The notes under the pieces: model-generated
The model's database searches: none
Told to the model about the DNA's origin: nothing
What the model saw: only the letters and a program-made list of their open reading frames with translations
Shown: positions 47,911 through 57,108 of the stretch, piece by piece
Layout: every line of letters begins with the position of its first letter
Numbering within the stretch: the first letter of the stretch is position 1
Translations under genes and position numbers: made by a program
NCBI GenBank assembly: GCA_001898825.1
Contig: MKVK01000043.1
Coordinates: 62,001-126,000 of the forward strand
Length of the DNA stretch: 64,000 nucleotides
DNA from: Magnetospirillum sp. 64-120
GTDB taxonomy: Bacteria > Pseudomonadota > Alphaproteobacteria > Rhodospirillales > Magnetospirillaceae
Reading direction: 5' to 3'

Positions 47911-48028
47911 TGGTGTCAAGTTGCGACGAAAGCGGCTTTTGCCCTTCCGCTGGGCCCCATGATTCGTATAGTTAAGGACCGCGTGCAATTTTGGCGCGGG
48001 CTTTGCAAGTTTGGGCCAGGGCATCATC

Positions 48029-49012
48029 ATGACATCCACCGTCGCCGACGGTTCCGCCGCTTCCGCTGATCTTGTCGTCGCCCACCGCGTGCTGGCCACC
48101 GAGGCCGAGGCGCTGACGGCTTTGGCTCAGTCCCTGGATGGCCCCTTCGTCGCCGCCTGCGATATCTTGGCCGCGGTCAAGGGCCGGGTGGTGGTGTCGG
48201 GCATGGGCAAGTCCGGCCATGTGGGCTGCAAGGTCGCCGCCACCTTGGCGTCCACCGGCACGCCCTCGTTCTTCGTCCATCCGGCCGAAGCCAGCCACGG
48301 CGACCTGGGCATGATCACCACCGACGACGCGGTGATCGCGCTGTCCAATTCCGGCGAGACGCCGGAACTGTCCGACATCATCGCCTTCACCCGGCGCTTC
48401 AACATTCCGCTGATCGGCATCACCTCGCGCGGGGGCAGTACTCTGGCCACCCAGTCCGACGTGGCGCTGGTGCTGCCCCCCATCCCCGAAGCCTGTCCCA
48501 TGGGGCTGGCCCCCACCACCTCGACCACCATGATGCTGGCCCTGGGCGACGCCCTGGCGGTGGCGCTGTTGGAACGGCGCGGCTTCACCGCCGCCGATTT
48601 CCGCGTCTTCCATCCGGGCGGGCAACTGGGGCGGCGGCTGTTGAAGGTGGCCGACATCATGCACGGCGGCGATTCCCTGCCTGTCGTGGTGCCCGGCGCC
48701 GCCATGACCCAGGTGATCCTGGAAATGACCGCCAAAAGCCTGGGCTGCGTCGGTGTCGTCGGCGAAGACGGCTTGCTGGCCGGCATCATCACCGACGGCG
48801 ACCTGCGCCGCCACCTGGACCCCGACCTGATGCATGCGCCGGCCGAACAGGTGATGACCCGCAATCCCAAGACGGTGGCCCCCAGCCTGCTGGCGGCGGA
48901 AGCGCTTCGCATCATGAACGAGAAATCCATTACCAGCCTGTTCGTGGTGGATAATGGCCGGCCGGTCGGCGTGGTCCACGTGCACGACCTGCTGCGTTCG
49001 GGCGTGGTCTAG
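48029..49012 (+). CDS. kdsD: Arabinose-5-phosphate isomerase (KdsD/KpsF type)
   Basis: The 327-residue enzyme converts ribulose 5-phosphate to arabinose 5-phosphate, the first step of Kdo synthesis for lipopolysaccharide. The SIS domain (about 30-180) contains VVVSGMGKSGHVGCKVAATL and HGDLGMITTDDAVIALSNSG. A linker motif FHPGGQLGRRLLKV leads into two CBS domains (about 205-325). The downstream neighbours are lptC, lptA and lptB, so the whole block serves lipopolysaccharide assembly. Confidence 0.93.
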   Translation: MTSTVADGSAASADLVVAHRVLATEAEALTALAQSLDGPFVAACDILAAVKGRVVVSGMGKSGHVGCKVAATLASTGTPSFFVHPAEASHGDLGMITTDDAVIALSNSGETPELSDIIAFTRRFNIPLIGITSRGGSTLATQSDVALVLPPIPEACPMGLAPTTSTTMMLALGDALAVALLERRGFTAADFRVFHPGGQLGRRLLKVADIMHGGDSLPVVVPGAAMTQVILEMTAKSLGCVGVVGEDGLLAGIITDGDLRRHLDPDLMHAPAEQVMTRNPKTVAPSLLAAEALRIMNEKSITSLFVVDNGRPVGVVHVHDLLRSGVV

Positions 49013-49019
49013 GATCGGA

Positions 49020-49721
49020 ATGACCGTCATGGATTTGCGCGCCGACACCGAATTGCGACCGACGCCCGCGCCCAAGCGCGGCGGCGGCCTGCTTCGGCGA
49101 AAGGCGCATCCGGTGCGGTCGACGGCGTCCCATCGCCATTCCCGCCGCGTGGCCATGCTGCGGGTGGTTCTGCCGGCTTCGGCCTTGGTGTTGTTGGTGG
49201 TGCTGGTGATCTGGCCGTCGCTGAAGCCGATGGAAAAGGGCTTCCAGCTGGGCTTCGCCGATCTGGCGCCGACATCGGTGGAAAACCTGTCCATGGTCAA
49301 CGCCCATTTCCATGGTGTCGACAAGCGCAACAATCCGTTCGCCGTCACCGCGGACCGGGGCACGGAAGAAGATCCCAAGAACGGCGTGGTGGTGCTGGAC
49401 AATCCCAAGGCGGATTTCGTCACCCAAAGCGGTGCCGGCGTCTATATCGAAGCCAAGCTGGGGACCTATTACCAGCAAGAGCAGTGGCTGGACCTGGAAG
49501 GCGACGTCAACCTGTACCACGACCAGGGGTACGAGATGCACACCCAGCGGGCGCGGGTGAATCTGAAGAATTCCTCGGCCGAGGGGCACGACCCGGTCAC
49601 CGGCAAGGGGCCGCAGGGACGGCTGGACGGCCAGGGCTTCCGTCTGAGCGACGAGGGCAGGAAGATCGTCGTCACCGGCCAGTCCGGGATGACACTGAAG
49701 GGGGCGGGGAAAAAGAAATGA
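49020..49721 (+). CDS. lptC: LPS export protein LptC
   Basis: The 233-residue protein has a basic cytoplasmic start (about 1-45), one membrane helix (LRVVLPASALVLLVVLVIW, about 47-65) and a periplasmic beta-jellyroll domain of the LptC/OstA type (YIEAKLGTYYQQEQWLDLEG). It links the LptB2FG transporter to LptA. ATG 49020 is eight bases after the kdsD stop. Its own stop overlaps the lptA start (ATGA). The long Arg-rich N-terminus is larger than in E. coli. Confidence 0.88.
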   Translation: MTVMDLRADTELRPTPAPKRGGGLLRRKAHPVRSTASHRHSRRVAMLRVVLPASALVLLVVLVIWPSLKPMEKGFQLGFADLAPTSVENLSMVNAHFHGVDKRNNPFAVTADRGTEEDPKNGVVVLDNPKADFVTQSGAGVYIEAKLGTYYQQEQWLDLEGDVNLYHDQGYEMHTQRARVNLKNSSAEGHDPVTGKGPQGRLDGQGFRLSDEGRKIVVTGQSGMTLKGAGKKK

Positions 49722-50590
49722 TGGCGGTTCGACTGCTTGCGGCGGCGTTTTCCCTGCTGTTCCCTTGGGTTGCGCAGGCCCAGGGCTTCAACATGTCGCG
49801 CGGCAACAACGAAGAGATCCAGGTCTATGCCGACGAAGGCATCGAATGGGTTTCCGACGCCACCCGCGTGATCGCGCGCGGCAACGCCAAGGCGGTTCGG
49901 GGCGGCGTGACGGTGATCGCCGACACCCTGACCGCCTATTACCGTGACGGGCAGGGCGGCAACGAAATCTGGCGTCTGGACGCCGACGGCAACGTCACCA
50001 TCAAGACCGCCACCGAGACCGCCACCGGCCACAAGGCCACCTATGACCTGGAAAAGGCCATTTTCGTGCTGCGCGGCACGCCGGGGCGCATCGTCACCGC
50101 CACTGACGAAATCACCGCCAAGGAAACCTTGGAATATTGGGAAAAGGACCGCATGGCGGTGGCCCGTGGTGACGCGGTGGCCATCACCAAGGACCGCAAG
50201 GTCCAGGCCGACATCCTGACGTCCCATTTCAAGGACGGTCCCAAGGGTGAGCTGGTGATGAAGCGTGCCGACGGCTATGGCCACGTGGTGCTGACCACGC
50301 CCAAGGAAGTGGTGACCGGCGACCGTTCCGACTACAACCTGGAAACCGGTATCGCCACCGTCGCTGGTTCGGTTAAGATCGTCCGCGACGGCAACGAGTT
50401 GAACGGCGGCTACGCCCACGTCAACATGAACACCGGGATCAGCAAGCTGTTCGGCGCCCCTCCGGGTGGCACGGGCGACACCCGGGTGCGGGGAACCTTC
50501 ACCCCCGACAAGCAGGACCCCGAACAGCGCCGTGCGGTGTTCAAGGGGGCCGGCGCGACAGGTGACAAGGCGTCGGGGGGCAAGCGTTGA
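49718..50590 (+). CDS. lptA: LPS transport periplasmic bridge protein LptA
   Basis: The 290-residue protein has a signal peptide ([15 protein letters not shown]) and an OstA/LptA beta-jellyroll ([31 protein letters not shown], then [12 protein letters not shown]). LptA polymers carry lipopolysaccharide across the periplasm. It is longer than E. coli LptA because of a polar C-terminal tail after about residue 240. The start overlaps lptC by four bases. lptB follows with a near overlap. Confidence 0.88.
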   Translation: MMAVRLLAAAFSLLFPWVAQAQGFNMSRGNNEEIQVYADEGIEWVSDATRVIARGNAKAVRGGVTVIADTLTAYYRDGQGGNEIWRLDADGNVTIKTATETATGHKATYDLEKAIFVLRGTPGRIVTATDEITAKETLEYWEKDRMAVARGDAVAITKDRKVQADILTSHFKDGPKGELVMKRADGYGHVVLTTPKEVVTGDRSDYNLETGIATVAGSVKIVRDGNELNGGYAHVNMNTGISKLFGAPPGGTGDTRVRGTFTPDKQDPEQRRAVFKGAGATGDKASGGKR

Positions 50591-50598
50591 CAGGCGGG

Positions 50599-51417
50599 AT
50601 GGACGAAATGAACGATAACCAACCCGCCGAGATCCAGGTCGGGGAAGACGAGCTTCAGGCCGTTGCCGCCCCCGGTCCCCGTCTGGTCGCCGACAATGCC
50701 GGCCTGGTGGCCACCAATATCGGCAAAAGCTTCAAGCGCCGTTCGGTGCTGCGCGACGTTTCCATCTCGGTGCAGCGCGGCGAGGCGGTGGGCCTGCTGG
50801 GCCCCAACGGCGCCGGCAAGACCACCTGCTTTTATTGCATCACCGGCCTGATCAACCCCGACATGGGCGCCATCCTGCTGGACGGCCAGGACATCACCGG
50901 TCTGCCCATGTACCAGCGTGCCCGGCTGGGTATCGGCTATCTGCCGCAGGAAGCCTCGATTTTCCGGGGGCTCTCGGTGGAAGGCAACATCATGGCGGTG
51001 CTGGAGGCGGTGGAACCCGACCGTCAGGTGCGCGAAACCACCCTGGATTCGCTGCTGGCGGAATTTTCCATCGAACATCTGCGCCGGGCCCCGGCCATGG
51101 CGTTGTCGGGCGGTGAACGCCGCCGCGTGGAAATCGCCCGCGCCCTGGCGTCCAAGCCGCATTTCATCTTGCTGGACGAACCGCTGGCCGGCATCGATCC
51201 CATCGCCGTTTCCGACATTCGCGATCTGGTGTCGCATCTGAAGGATCGCGGCATCGGCGTGCTGATCACCGACCACAACGTGCGTGAAACCCTGGATATC
51301 ATCGACCGCGCCTATATCCTGCATGACGGCGTGGTGCTGATGGAAGGCCGTCCGTCGGAAATCGTAGCCCATGAAGGCGTTCGCCGCGTCTACCTGGGTG
51401 AGCGTTTCAGCCTGTGA
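50599..51417 (+). CDS. lptB: LPS export ABC transporter ATP-binding protein LptB
   Basis: The 272-residue cytosolic ATPase powers LptB2FG. Walker A is [12 protein letters not shown], the ABC signature is [16 protein letters not shown] and Walker B is [14 protein letters not shown] non-family extension of about 35 residues ([18 protein letters not shown] region) precedes the core. ATG 50599 with GGCGGG nearby is preferred to the TTG at 50587. The stop lies 12 bases before rpoN, as in most proteobacteria. Confidence 0.95.
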   Translation: MDEMNDNQPAEIQVGEDELQAVAAPGPRLVADNAGLVATNIGKSFKRRSVLRDVSISVQRGEAVGLLGPNGAGKTTCFYCITGLINPDMGAILLDGQDITGLPMYQRARLGIGYLPQEASIFRGLSVEGNIMAVLEAVEPDRQVRETTLDSLLAEFSIEHLRRAPAMALSGGERRRVEIARALASKPHFILLDEPLAGIDPIAVSDIRDLVSHLKDRGIGVLITDHNVRETLDIIDRAYILHDGVVLMEGRPSEIVAHEGVRRVYLGERFSL

Positions 51418-51429
51418 TACGCTGACGTC

Positions 51430-52923
51430 ATGGCTCTGACCCCTCGCCTTGATCTTCGCCAAAGCCAGTCCCTGGTGATGACCCCGCAATTGCAGCAGGC
51501 CATCAAGCTGCTGCAATTGTCCAACATGGAACTGACGGCCTTCATCGAGCAGGAATTGGAGCGCAATCCGCTGCTGGAACGCGAGGATGCCGAACGGGCC
51601 GAGCCGGAAGCCGCCCCCGAACCCGAGGTCAGCCCGGCCACCGCCGAGGAACCCATGCTGGACGGCATGACGCAAGGCGTCGCCGAAGACGGCATGGATG
51701 TGGATTACGACAACCTTTACAACAATGACAGCGCCGCCGACGGCTTGGGCGGCGAGGCCTTCGGCCAATGGGGCCAGTCGGGTGGTCACCACGGTTTCGA
51801 CGATGGCGAAAACAACCTGGAACAGATCGTCGCCGGCGAGATATCTCTGCGCGACCATCTGGTGGCCCAGCTGAATGTGGACGTTCTGGACCCGGCACAA
51901 CGTTTGATCGGTCTTCATCTGATCGAGATGTTGGACGAATCGGGCTATCTGATCGGTGAACTGGCGGAACTGGCGGGGCGCCTGGGCTGCGATGTCGCCG
52001 CTGTCGAAGCGGTCCTGGTCAAGGTGCAGCGTTTCGACCCGGTGGGGGTCTTCGCCCGCTCGCTGAAGGAATGTCTGGCCCTGCAACTGGCCGAGCGTAA
52101 CCGTCTGGACCCGGCCATGCAGGCGTTGCTGGACAATCTGGAAATGCTGGCTCGGCGCGATCTGGCCGGGTTGATGAAGGTGTGCGCCATCGACGCCGAG
52201 GACCTGACCGAGATGATCGGCGAGATCAAGGCGCTGGACCCCAAGCCGGCCCTGCGTTTCGACCATGTGGTGGCGCAGCCGGTCACTCCCGACGTTTTGA
52301 TGCGGCGCACCCAGGACGGCGGCTGGGCGGTGGAGCTGAATTCCGACACGCTGCCTCGCGTTCTGGTCAACCAGCGCTATTACGCCCAGGTGTCGGACCT
52401 GACCCGTAATCGCGACGACAAGTCCTATCTGTCGGAACGCTTCCAATCGGCCAATTGGCTGGTCAAGTCGCTGCACCAGCGCGCCACCACCATCCTGAAG
52501 GTGGCCACCGAACTGGTGCGCCAACAGGACGCCTTTTTCCGCCATGGCGTCCAGCATCTGCGCCCGTTGGTGCTGCGCGACATCGCCGGCGCCATCGGCA
52601 TGCACGAAAGCACGGTCAGCCGTGTCACCTCGAACAAGTACATCGCCACGCCGCGCGGCATCTATGAACTGAAATACTTCTTCACCCAGGCCATCGGGTC
52701 CAACGACGGCGGCGACGCCCATTCGGCGGAATCCGTGCGTCACCGCATCAAGGCGCTGATCGACGCCGAAGGCAAGCAGGTGCTGTCCGACGACCGCATC
52801 GTCGAAATCCTGAAGGCCGAAGGTATCGACATCGCACGGCGCACAGTGGCAAAATACCGCGAGGGCATGAACATCCCGTCATCGGTGCAAAGACGGCGGG
52901 AAAAGGCGCTGAATGGGGTATAG
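51430..52923 (+). CDS. rpoN: RNA polymerase sigma-54 factor
   Basis: The 497-residue sigma factor recognises -24/-12 promoters and needs an enhancer-binding ATPase. The activator-interacting region is MTPQLQQAIKLLQLSNMEL (start of protein), followed by an acidic region (about 55-115). A core-binding domain comes next, then a DNA-binding domain with the helix-turn-helix IAGAIGMHESTVSRVTSNKY and the RpoN box ARRTVAKYREGM near the end. It is the last gene of the lpt run. Confidence 0.97.
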   Translation: MALTPRLDLRQSQSLVMTPQLQQAIKLLQLSNMELTAFIEQELERNPLLEREDAERAEPEAAPEPEVSPATAEEPMLDGMTQGVAEDGMDVDYDNLYNNDSAADGLGGEAFGQWGQSGGHHGFDDGENNLEQIVAGEISLRDHLVAQLNVDVLDPAQRLIGLHLIEMLDESGYLIGELAELAGRLGCDVAAVEAVLVKVQRFDPVGVFARSLKECLALQLAERNRLDPAMQALLDNLEMLARRDLAGLMKVCAIDAEDLTEMIGEIKALDPKPALRFDHVVAQPVTPDVLMRRTQDGGWAVELNSDTLPRVLVNQRYYAQVSDLTRNRDDKSYLSERFQSANWLVKSLHQRATTILKVATELVRQQDAFFRHGVQHLRPLVLRDIAGAIGMHESTVSRVTSNKYIATPRGIYELKYFFTQAIGSNDGGDAHSAESVRHRIKALIDAEGKQVLSDDRIVEILKAEGIDIARRTVAKYREGMNIPSSVQRRREKALNGV

Positions 52924-52935
52924 ACCCCAGAAAGC

Positions 52936-52964
52936 TTGACTTGGAAGTGCCACGGACTTATGTT
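52936..52964 (+). promoter_or_regulatory. Candidate sigma-70 promoter for ptsN
   Basis: TTGACT (52936-52941) and TATGTT (52959-52964) are separated by 17 bases, close to the sigma-70 consensus. They lie in the 176-base gap between rpoN and ptsN, where other proteobacteria often have the hpf gene. Confidence 0.5.
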
Positions 52965-53099
52965 CCGGCGCTTCCCGAAGCGGCCCCGGGGAAGGGGGCC
53001 GGGAAGATTGGATCCCGCGAATACGTTTCGCCGGTCCCGTGGTCGTCAAGAACCACCTCGGCTTGGGAAGTCGCTCTGAAACCAGAGGGTTAGTTTTTC

Positions 53100-53564
53100 A
53101 TGGACATCGCCGACCTGATTACTCCGGCTGCCGTCATTCCCAATCTGCGCGCCACCTCGAAGAAGCAGGCGCTGCAGGATTTGGCGAAAAAGGCCGCCGA
53201 ACTGACCGGTTTGCACGAACGCGCCGTCTTCGACGTGCTGCTGGAGCGTGAACGCCTGGGCACCACCGGTGTTGGCAACGGCATCGCCATTCCCCACGGC
53301 AAGCTGCCCACTTTGGACCGCCTGTACGGACTGTTCGCCCGACTGGAAAAGCCGATCAATTTCGAATCCATCGACGAGCACCCGGTGGATCTGGTGTTCC
53401 TGCTGCTGGCCCCGGAAACCGCTGGTGCCGATCATCTGAAGGCCCTGGCCCGGGTTTCGCGCCTGTTGCGCGACAAGGGTGTCTGCGAAAAGCTGCGCGG
53501 CACCGAAAATCCGGAAGCCCTTTACGCCCTGCTGACCGAATCGCCCGCCAGCCGCGCAGCGTAA
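53100..53564 (+). CDS. ptsN: Nitrogen PTS enzyme IIA (EIIA-Ntr)
   Basis: The 154-residue protein accepts phosphate from NPr and regulates potassium, nitrogen and carbon functions. The phosphorylated histidine is in NGIAIPHGKLPTL. The family text TTGVGNGIAI and VDLVFLLLAPETAGADHLK is present. It follows rpoN as usual, but no hpf gene lies between them. A sigma-70-like promoter in the gap suggests separate control. Confidence 0.95.
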   Translation: MDIADLITPAAVIPNLRATSKKQALQDLAKKAAELTGLHERAVFDVLLERERLGTTGVGNGIAIPHGKLPTLDRLYGLFARLEKPINFESIDEHPVDLVFLLLAPETAGADHLKALARVSRLLRDKGVCEKLRGTENPEALYALLTESPASRAA

Positions 53565-53631
53565 GGTTGGCTTGTGCGTTGTCGGCACGAGACCTCTGTT
53601 CTTGCGCTGCAAAACGCGGTAGAAGAGGCCC

Positions 53632-54303
53632 ATGAGGAAGCTCTACCACTATCCCCTTTGCCCGTTTTCTCGCAAGGTCCGCATCGTTCTGGCTGAAAAG
53701 AAGCTGGAATGCGTCGAGGAAATCGAGAAGTACTGGGAACGCCGTGACGAGTTCCTGGCGATCAGCCCCGGCGGCGACCTGCCGGTTCTGGTCGAGGAAG
53801 GCGGCACCGTGCTGGGTGATTCCAACGCCATCTGCGAATACCTGGACGAGGTGCACCGCGAACCACCGCTGTTGCCCGCCGAGGCGGAAGCGCGGGCCGA
53901 GGTGCGTCGTCTGGTCGGCTGGTTCGACCGCAAGTTCCATGACGAGGTCACCCGCAATCTGGTGGACGAAAAGGTCACCAAGCGCCTGACCACGCTCAAG
54001 GGCTCGCCGGATTCGCGGGCCATCCGCGCCGGTTTCGCCAACATCCACCAGCATCTGGAATACGTTGCCTGGCTGACCGAGCGGCGCACCTGGCTGGCCG
54101 GGTCCAACTACACCCTGGCCGACGTGGCCGCGGCGGCGCAGATTTCCTGCATCGACTATATCGGCGACGTGCCGTGGGACCGTCATCCGGGGGCCAAGGA
54201 TTGGTATGCCCGGGTCAAGTCGCGGCCCAGCTTCCGGGCGCTGCTGGCCGATCATCTGCCGGGTGTCCCGCCGCCCAAGCATTATCCCGACCTGGATTTC
54301 TAG
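53632..54303 (+). CDS. Glutathione S-transferase family protein
   Basis: The 223-residue protein has an N-terminal thioredoxin fold (LYHYPLCPFSRKVRIVLAEK; the CPFS motif may supply the catalytic Cys or Ser) with DLPVLVEEGGTVLGDSNAIC for glutathione binding. The all-helical C-terminal domain contains WLAGSNYTLADVAAAA. The substrate cannot be told. The stop is two bases before the next start, so it is probably co-transcribed with the deacetylase and acetyltransferase genes. Confidence 0.88.
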   Translation: MRKLYHYPLCPFSRKVRIVLAEKKLECVEEIEKYWERRDEFLAISPGGDLPVLVEEGGTVLGDSNAICEYLDEVHREPPLLPAEAEARAEVRRLVGWFDRKFHDEVTRNLVDEKVTKRLTTLKGSPDSRAIRAGFANIHQHLEYVAWLTERRTWLAGSNYTLADVAAAAQISCIDYIGDVPWDRHPGAKDWYARVKSRPSFRALLADHLPGVPPPKHYPDLDF

Positions 54304-54305
54304 AC

Positions 54306-54980
54306 GTGTTCCGACGGCTGTTGCTTGCCGTGGCGGCGCTGGTCGCCACTTCTTCCGCACGGGGGGAAGTGATCGAGCATCTGCCGGCCGGTGTCAGCCG
54401 GGTGGCGTTGACTTTCGACGCCTGCGAGGGACGCGGCAAGCCGGCTTATCTGGACCGCAAGCTGGTGGACGTGCTGGTGGCGGAGAAACTGCCGGTGACC
54501 ATCTTCGCCACCGGCCTGTTCGCCCGGCGCAACGCCGCCGAGTTGGCGGAGCTGGCCCAATCACCGCTGGTCGAGGTGGAAAACCATTCCTTCGATCACC
54601 CCCAGCACATGGAAAAGCTGTCGGTGGCGCAGGTCCAGGCCCAGGTGGCCGACGCCGACGCCGCCATCGCCCAGGTGACCGGCAAACAGCCGCGCTATTT
54701 CCGCTTTCCCGCCGGCAATTATGACGCCGCCACCCTGGCGGCGGTGGAAGCCACCGGCCACCGGGTGGTCCATTGGAGCTTCGCCTCGGGTGATCCCGCC
54801 CCCGGGCTCTCCCCCGAAAGGCTGAAGACTTGGGTGCTGTCAAAGGCGCGTGGTGGCGATATTCTGATCTTCCATATCAACGGCCGCGCCCCGGCGACGG
54901 CCCAGGCCCTTCCTGCCATCGTCGCCGAACTTCGGCGCCGTAAGGTGGAATTCGTGCGTTTGGATGAGGTGTTGCCATGA
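54306..54980 (+). CDS. Exported polysaccharide deacetylase (NodB family)
   Basis: The 224-residue protein starts at GTG 54306 with a signal peptide ending near SSARGE. NodB-type motifs are seen: ALTFDACEG (catalytic Asp), NHSFDHPQH (HxxxH metal pair), RYFRFPAGNYD and the late ILIFHINGRAP. It should remove acetyl groups from an N-acetylated envelope sugar such as peptidoglycan or an exopolysaccharide. Its stop overlaps the next gene by four bases (ATGA). Confidence 0.83.
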   Translation: MFRRLLLAVAALVATSSARGEVIEHLPAGVSRVALTFDACEGRGKPAYLDRKLVDVLVAEKLPVTIFATGLFARRNAAELAELAQSPLVEVENHSFDHPQHMEKLSVAQVQAQVADADAAIAQVTGKQPRYFRFPAGNYDAATLAAVEATGHRVVHWSFASGDPAPGLSPERLKTWVLSKARGGDILIFHINGRAPATAQALPAIVAELRRRKVEFVRLDEVLP

Positions 54981-55414
54981 TCCGCCCGTTGCGTCCCCAA
55001 GAAGTCCCGGCCCTGGCCGAGGCTTTGGCCCACATGGACCCGTGGCGCCGTCTGGGTTTTTCCGATGACGGTCTGGCCGGCTATCTGACGCGGGACGACA
55101 GCAGCCTGTTGCGTATGGTCTATGAACAAGACGGCCGGGCGGTGGGGCTGCTGTGCCTGCGGTCGCCCTGGCTGCGCGGACCCTATGTGGAAGTTCTCGC
55201 CGTGGTCCCCGCCATGCAAAGCCAGGGCATCGGCTCGGCGCTGCTGGCTTGGGCGGCAGGACAGAACGGCGGCAACCTGTGGGTCTGCGTCTCGGCCTTC
55301 AACACCCGGGCGCGGGATTTCTATGGCCGCAACGGTTTCGTCGAAAAGGCCGAGCTGAACGACCTGATCACTCCGGGCGAAGACGAAATCCTGATGCGCA
55401 AGAAGCTGCGTTAA
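54977..55414 (+). CDS. GNAT-family N-acetyltransferase
   Basis: The 145-residue protein has the GNAT fold with the acetyl-CoA loop in VVPAMQSQGIGSALLAWA (Q/RxxGxG/A pattern) and the C-terminal NTRARDFYGRNGFVEKAEL. The substrate is unknown. It overlaps the deacetylase gene, suggesting that the two are made together. Confidence 0.85.
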   Translation: MIRPLRPQEVPALAEALAHMDPWRRLGFSDDGLAGYLTRDDSSLLRMVYEQDGRAVGLLCLRSPWLRGPYVEVLAVVPAMQSQGIGSALLAWAAGQNGGNLWVCVSAFNTRARDFYGRNGFVEKAELNDLITPGEDEILMRKKLR

Positions 55415-55425
55415 GGCCGAAGGCC

Positions 55426-55461
55426 GCCCGTGCCGGGCTCGCTCAGACGCCGTGCGGGCTT
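55426..55461. repeat. 36-base intergenic repeat, copy 2
   Basis: It matches 36919-36954 at 34 of 36 bases. It lies between the convergent acetyltransferase and LysE genes, 12 bases after the former's stop, and may also act as a transcript end. Confidence 0.7.
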
Positions 55462-55491
55462 AATGGGGCGAAAGCCACCGATGACAGGGTT

Positions 55492-56133
55492 CTAAAAAAA
55501 CAACGACCCCAGGGTCAGCCCGCCCAAGCCCATCAGCAACGCCCCCGAGATGTGGTTGAACAGCCGCATGCGTTCGGGGGTGAAGCGGGCGCGGATGGCG
55601 ATGGTCAGTTCCGCCAGCACCGCCCACCACAGGGCCGATCCTGAAAAAATGCCGCCCACCAGCAGGGCTTGGTCTTCCATGCCTTGTGGCTTGGCCGAGG
55701 CGCCCAGCGCCGCGAAGACGCCGATGACGCCCAGGATGGTCCCGGGATTGGTGATGGTGATGACGAAGGTGGACAGGAAGTCCTTGGCCATGCCGGGACC
55801 CTGGCCCGGTTCGGCTTCGCCCTCCATGCCGGCCGCCGCCGCCCGCCAAGTGTGGATGCCCAGGCCCAGCATGAACAGGCCGCCGACGATCTTCAGCCAT
55901 AGGGTGTGATCGGCGATGAAATGCGACACCGCGCCCAGGCCCAGACCCACGACGGCGCCGAAGAAGGTGTCGGCCAAAGCGGCGCCCAGACCGGCGACGA
56001 AAGCGGCAAGCCGGCCGTCCGCCAGGGCCTTGCGGATGCACAAAAGGCCGACGGGACCGATGGGGGCGGCGATGGCGAAGCCGATGGCGACGCCGCGTAG
56101 ATACAGATAATCGCTCAAACCTTGATTCCGCAA
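55492..56133 (-). CDS. LysE/RhtB-family exporter
   Basis: The roughly 213-residue inner-membrane protein has six helices with the LysE family pattern (GFAIAAPIGPVGLLCIRKAL, then ALADTFFGAVVGLGLG and FLSTFVITITNPGTILGVIG). Members export amino acids or related small metabolites; the substrate is unknown. The start is uncertain: the frame opens with TTG 56133, and TTG 56118 with AGG before it is an alternative. Confidence 0.83.
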   Translation of the reverse strand: MRNQGLSDYLYLRGVAIGFAIAAPIGPVGLLCIRKALADGRLAAFVAGLGAALADTFFGAVVGLGLGAVSHFIADHTLWLKIVGGLFMLGLGIHTWRAAAAGMEGEAEPGQGPGMAKDFLSTFVITITNPGTILGVIGVFAALGASAKPQGMEDQALLVGGIFSGSALWWAVLAELTIAIRARFTPERMRLFNHISGALLMGLGGLTLGSLFF

Positions 56134-56178
56134 ACTGCTGTGCGGGCAAGAAAGCAGAAACCGTCCACCGGAACAACC

Positions 56179-57006
56179 CTAGGATTGTTGCGCTGCGAAC
56201 AGTTGTGGTGGATGCGCAAGCCGGTCCTGCGCCGCCACCAGGGCCAGTTCCCGCTGGCCGCTTTCCAAAGTGGCTTTCAGAACGGCGAACAGCCGCGACA
56301 CTGCCAGGGTCAGCACCTGCGGGGTGCCGGCGCCACTCAGGTGCTCGGTCAGGATCAAGCCGGCCAGCAGATCGCCGGCGCCGTTGACTGTGTGGGCAAA
56401 GGGCAGGCGGGGCGTGCGCGCCAGCCAGCACCCTTGGCGGGTGAGCGCCGCGCATGCCGCGTCACCGTCGATGTCCAGGCTGGTGACCACCACCAGGGAC
56501 GGTCCTTTGGACAGCAAGGCGGCGGCGGCGGTCAGGCACTGTTCCAGCCCTTCCACCGCGGCGCCGGACAAAAGGCCCAATTCAAACGGGTTGGGGGTGA
56601 CGATGGTGGCCGCCGCCAGGGCCGGGCCGCACAGGAATTGGGCGATGCCGGGGCGGACATAGGACCGCCCGTCATCGCCCATAACCGGATCGCACAGATA
56701 GGGCGCACCCGGATTGGCGGCCAGGATGCGTAACAGGGCCGGTCCGTTGTCGGCATCACCCAGATATCCCGACAGCACGCCGTCATGGCCACCCAGGAAA
56801 CCCGCTTGGGCCAAGCTGTCCACCACGCGGCCCACATGGTCGGGGGCGAAGACGTCGCCCCCGAACGACCCATGACCGGGATGGTTGGAAAACTGCACGG
56901 TGTTGATGGCGGTGACGCTGTGTCCCAGGCGCTGCAGCGGCGGGACCAGGGCCGAATTGCCCACATGGCCGTGCGCGACACAAGAGGACAGCGAAAGAAT
57001 CTTCAT
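56179..57006 (-). CDS. pdxY: Pyridoxal kinase PdxY
   Basis: The 275-residue ribokinase-fold enzyme phosphorylates pyridoxal with ATP to make pyridoxal phosphate. Motifs are ILSLSSCVAHGHVGNSAL near the start, YLCDPVMGDDGRSYV, IVTPNPFELGLLSG and the catalytic NGAGDLLAGLIL (general-base aspartate). The start is ATG 57006; the long frame beyond it lies opposite the next gene and is not coding. Confidence 0.92.
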   Translation of the reverse strand: MKILSLSSCVAHGHVGNSALVPPLQRLGHSVTAINTVQFSNHPGHGSFGGDVFAPDHVGRVVDSLAQAGFLGGHDGVLSGYLGDADNGPALLRILAANPGAPYLCDPVMGDDGRSYVRPGIAQFLCGPALAAATIVTPNPFELGLLSGAAVEGLEQCLTAAAALLSKGPSLVVVTSLDIDGDAACAALTRQGCWLARTPRLPFAHTVNGAGDLLAGLILTEHLSGAGTPQVLTLAVSRLFAVLKATLESGQRELALVAAQDRLAHPPQLFAAQQS

Positions 57007-57108
57007 CGAAAGCGGGTCCGTGGCGATGTATTGTTGCGCTGCAACCTTGCCTAGCTTAGCGCAACTTGCTAGGTTCCCCAGCCTGTTTCTTTTGCAAGGG
57101 ATCTTGTC

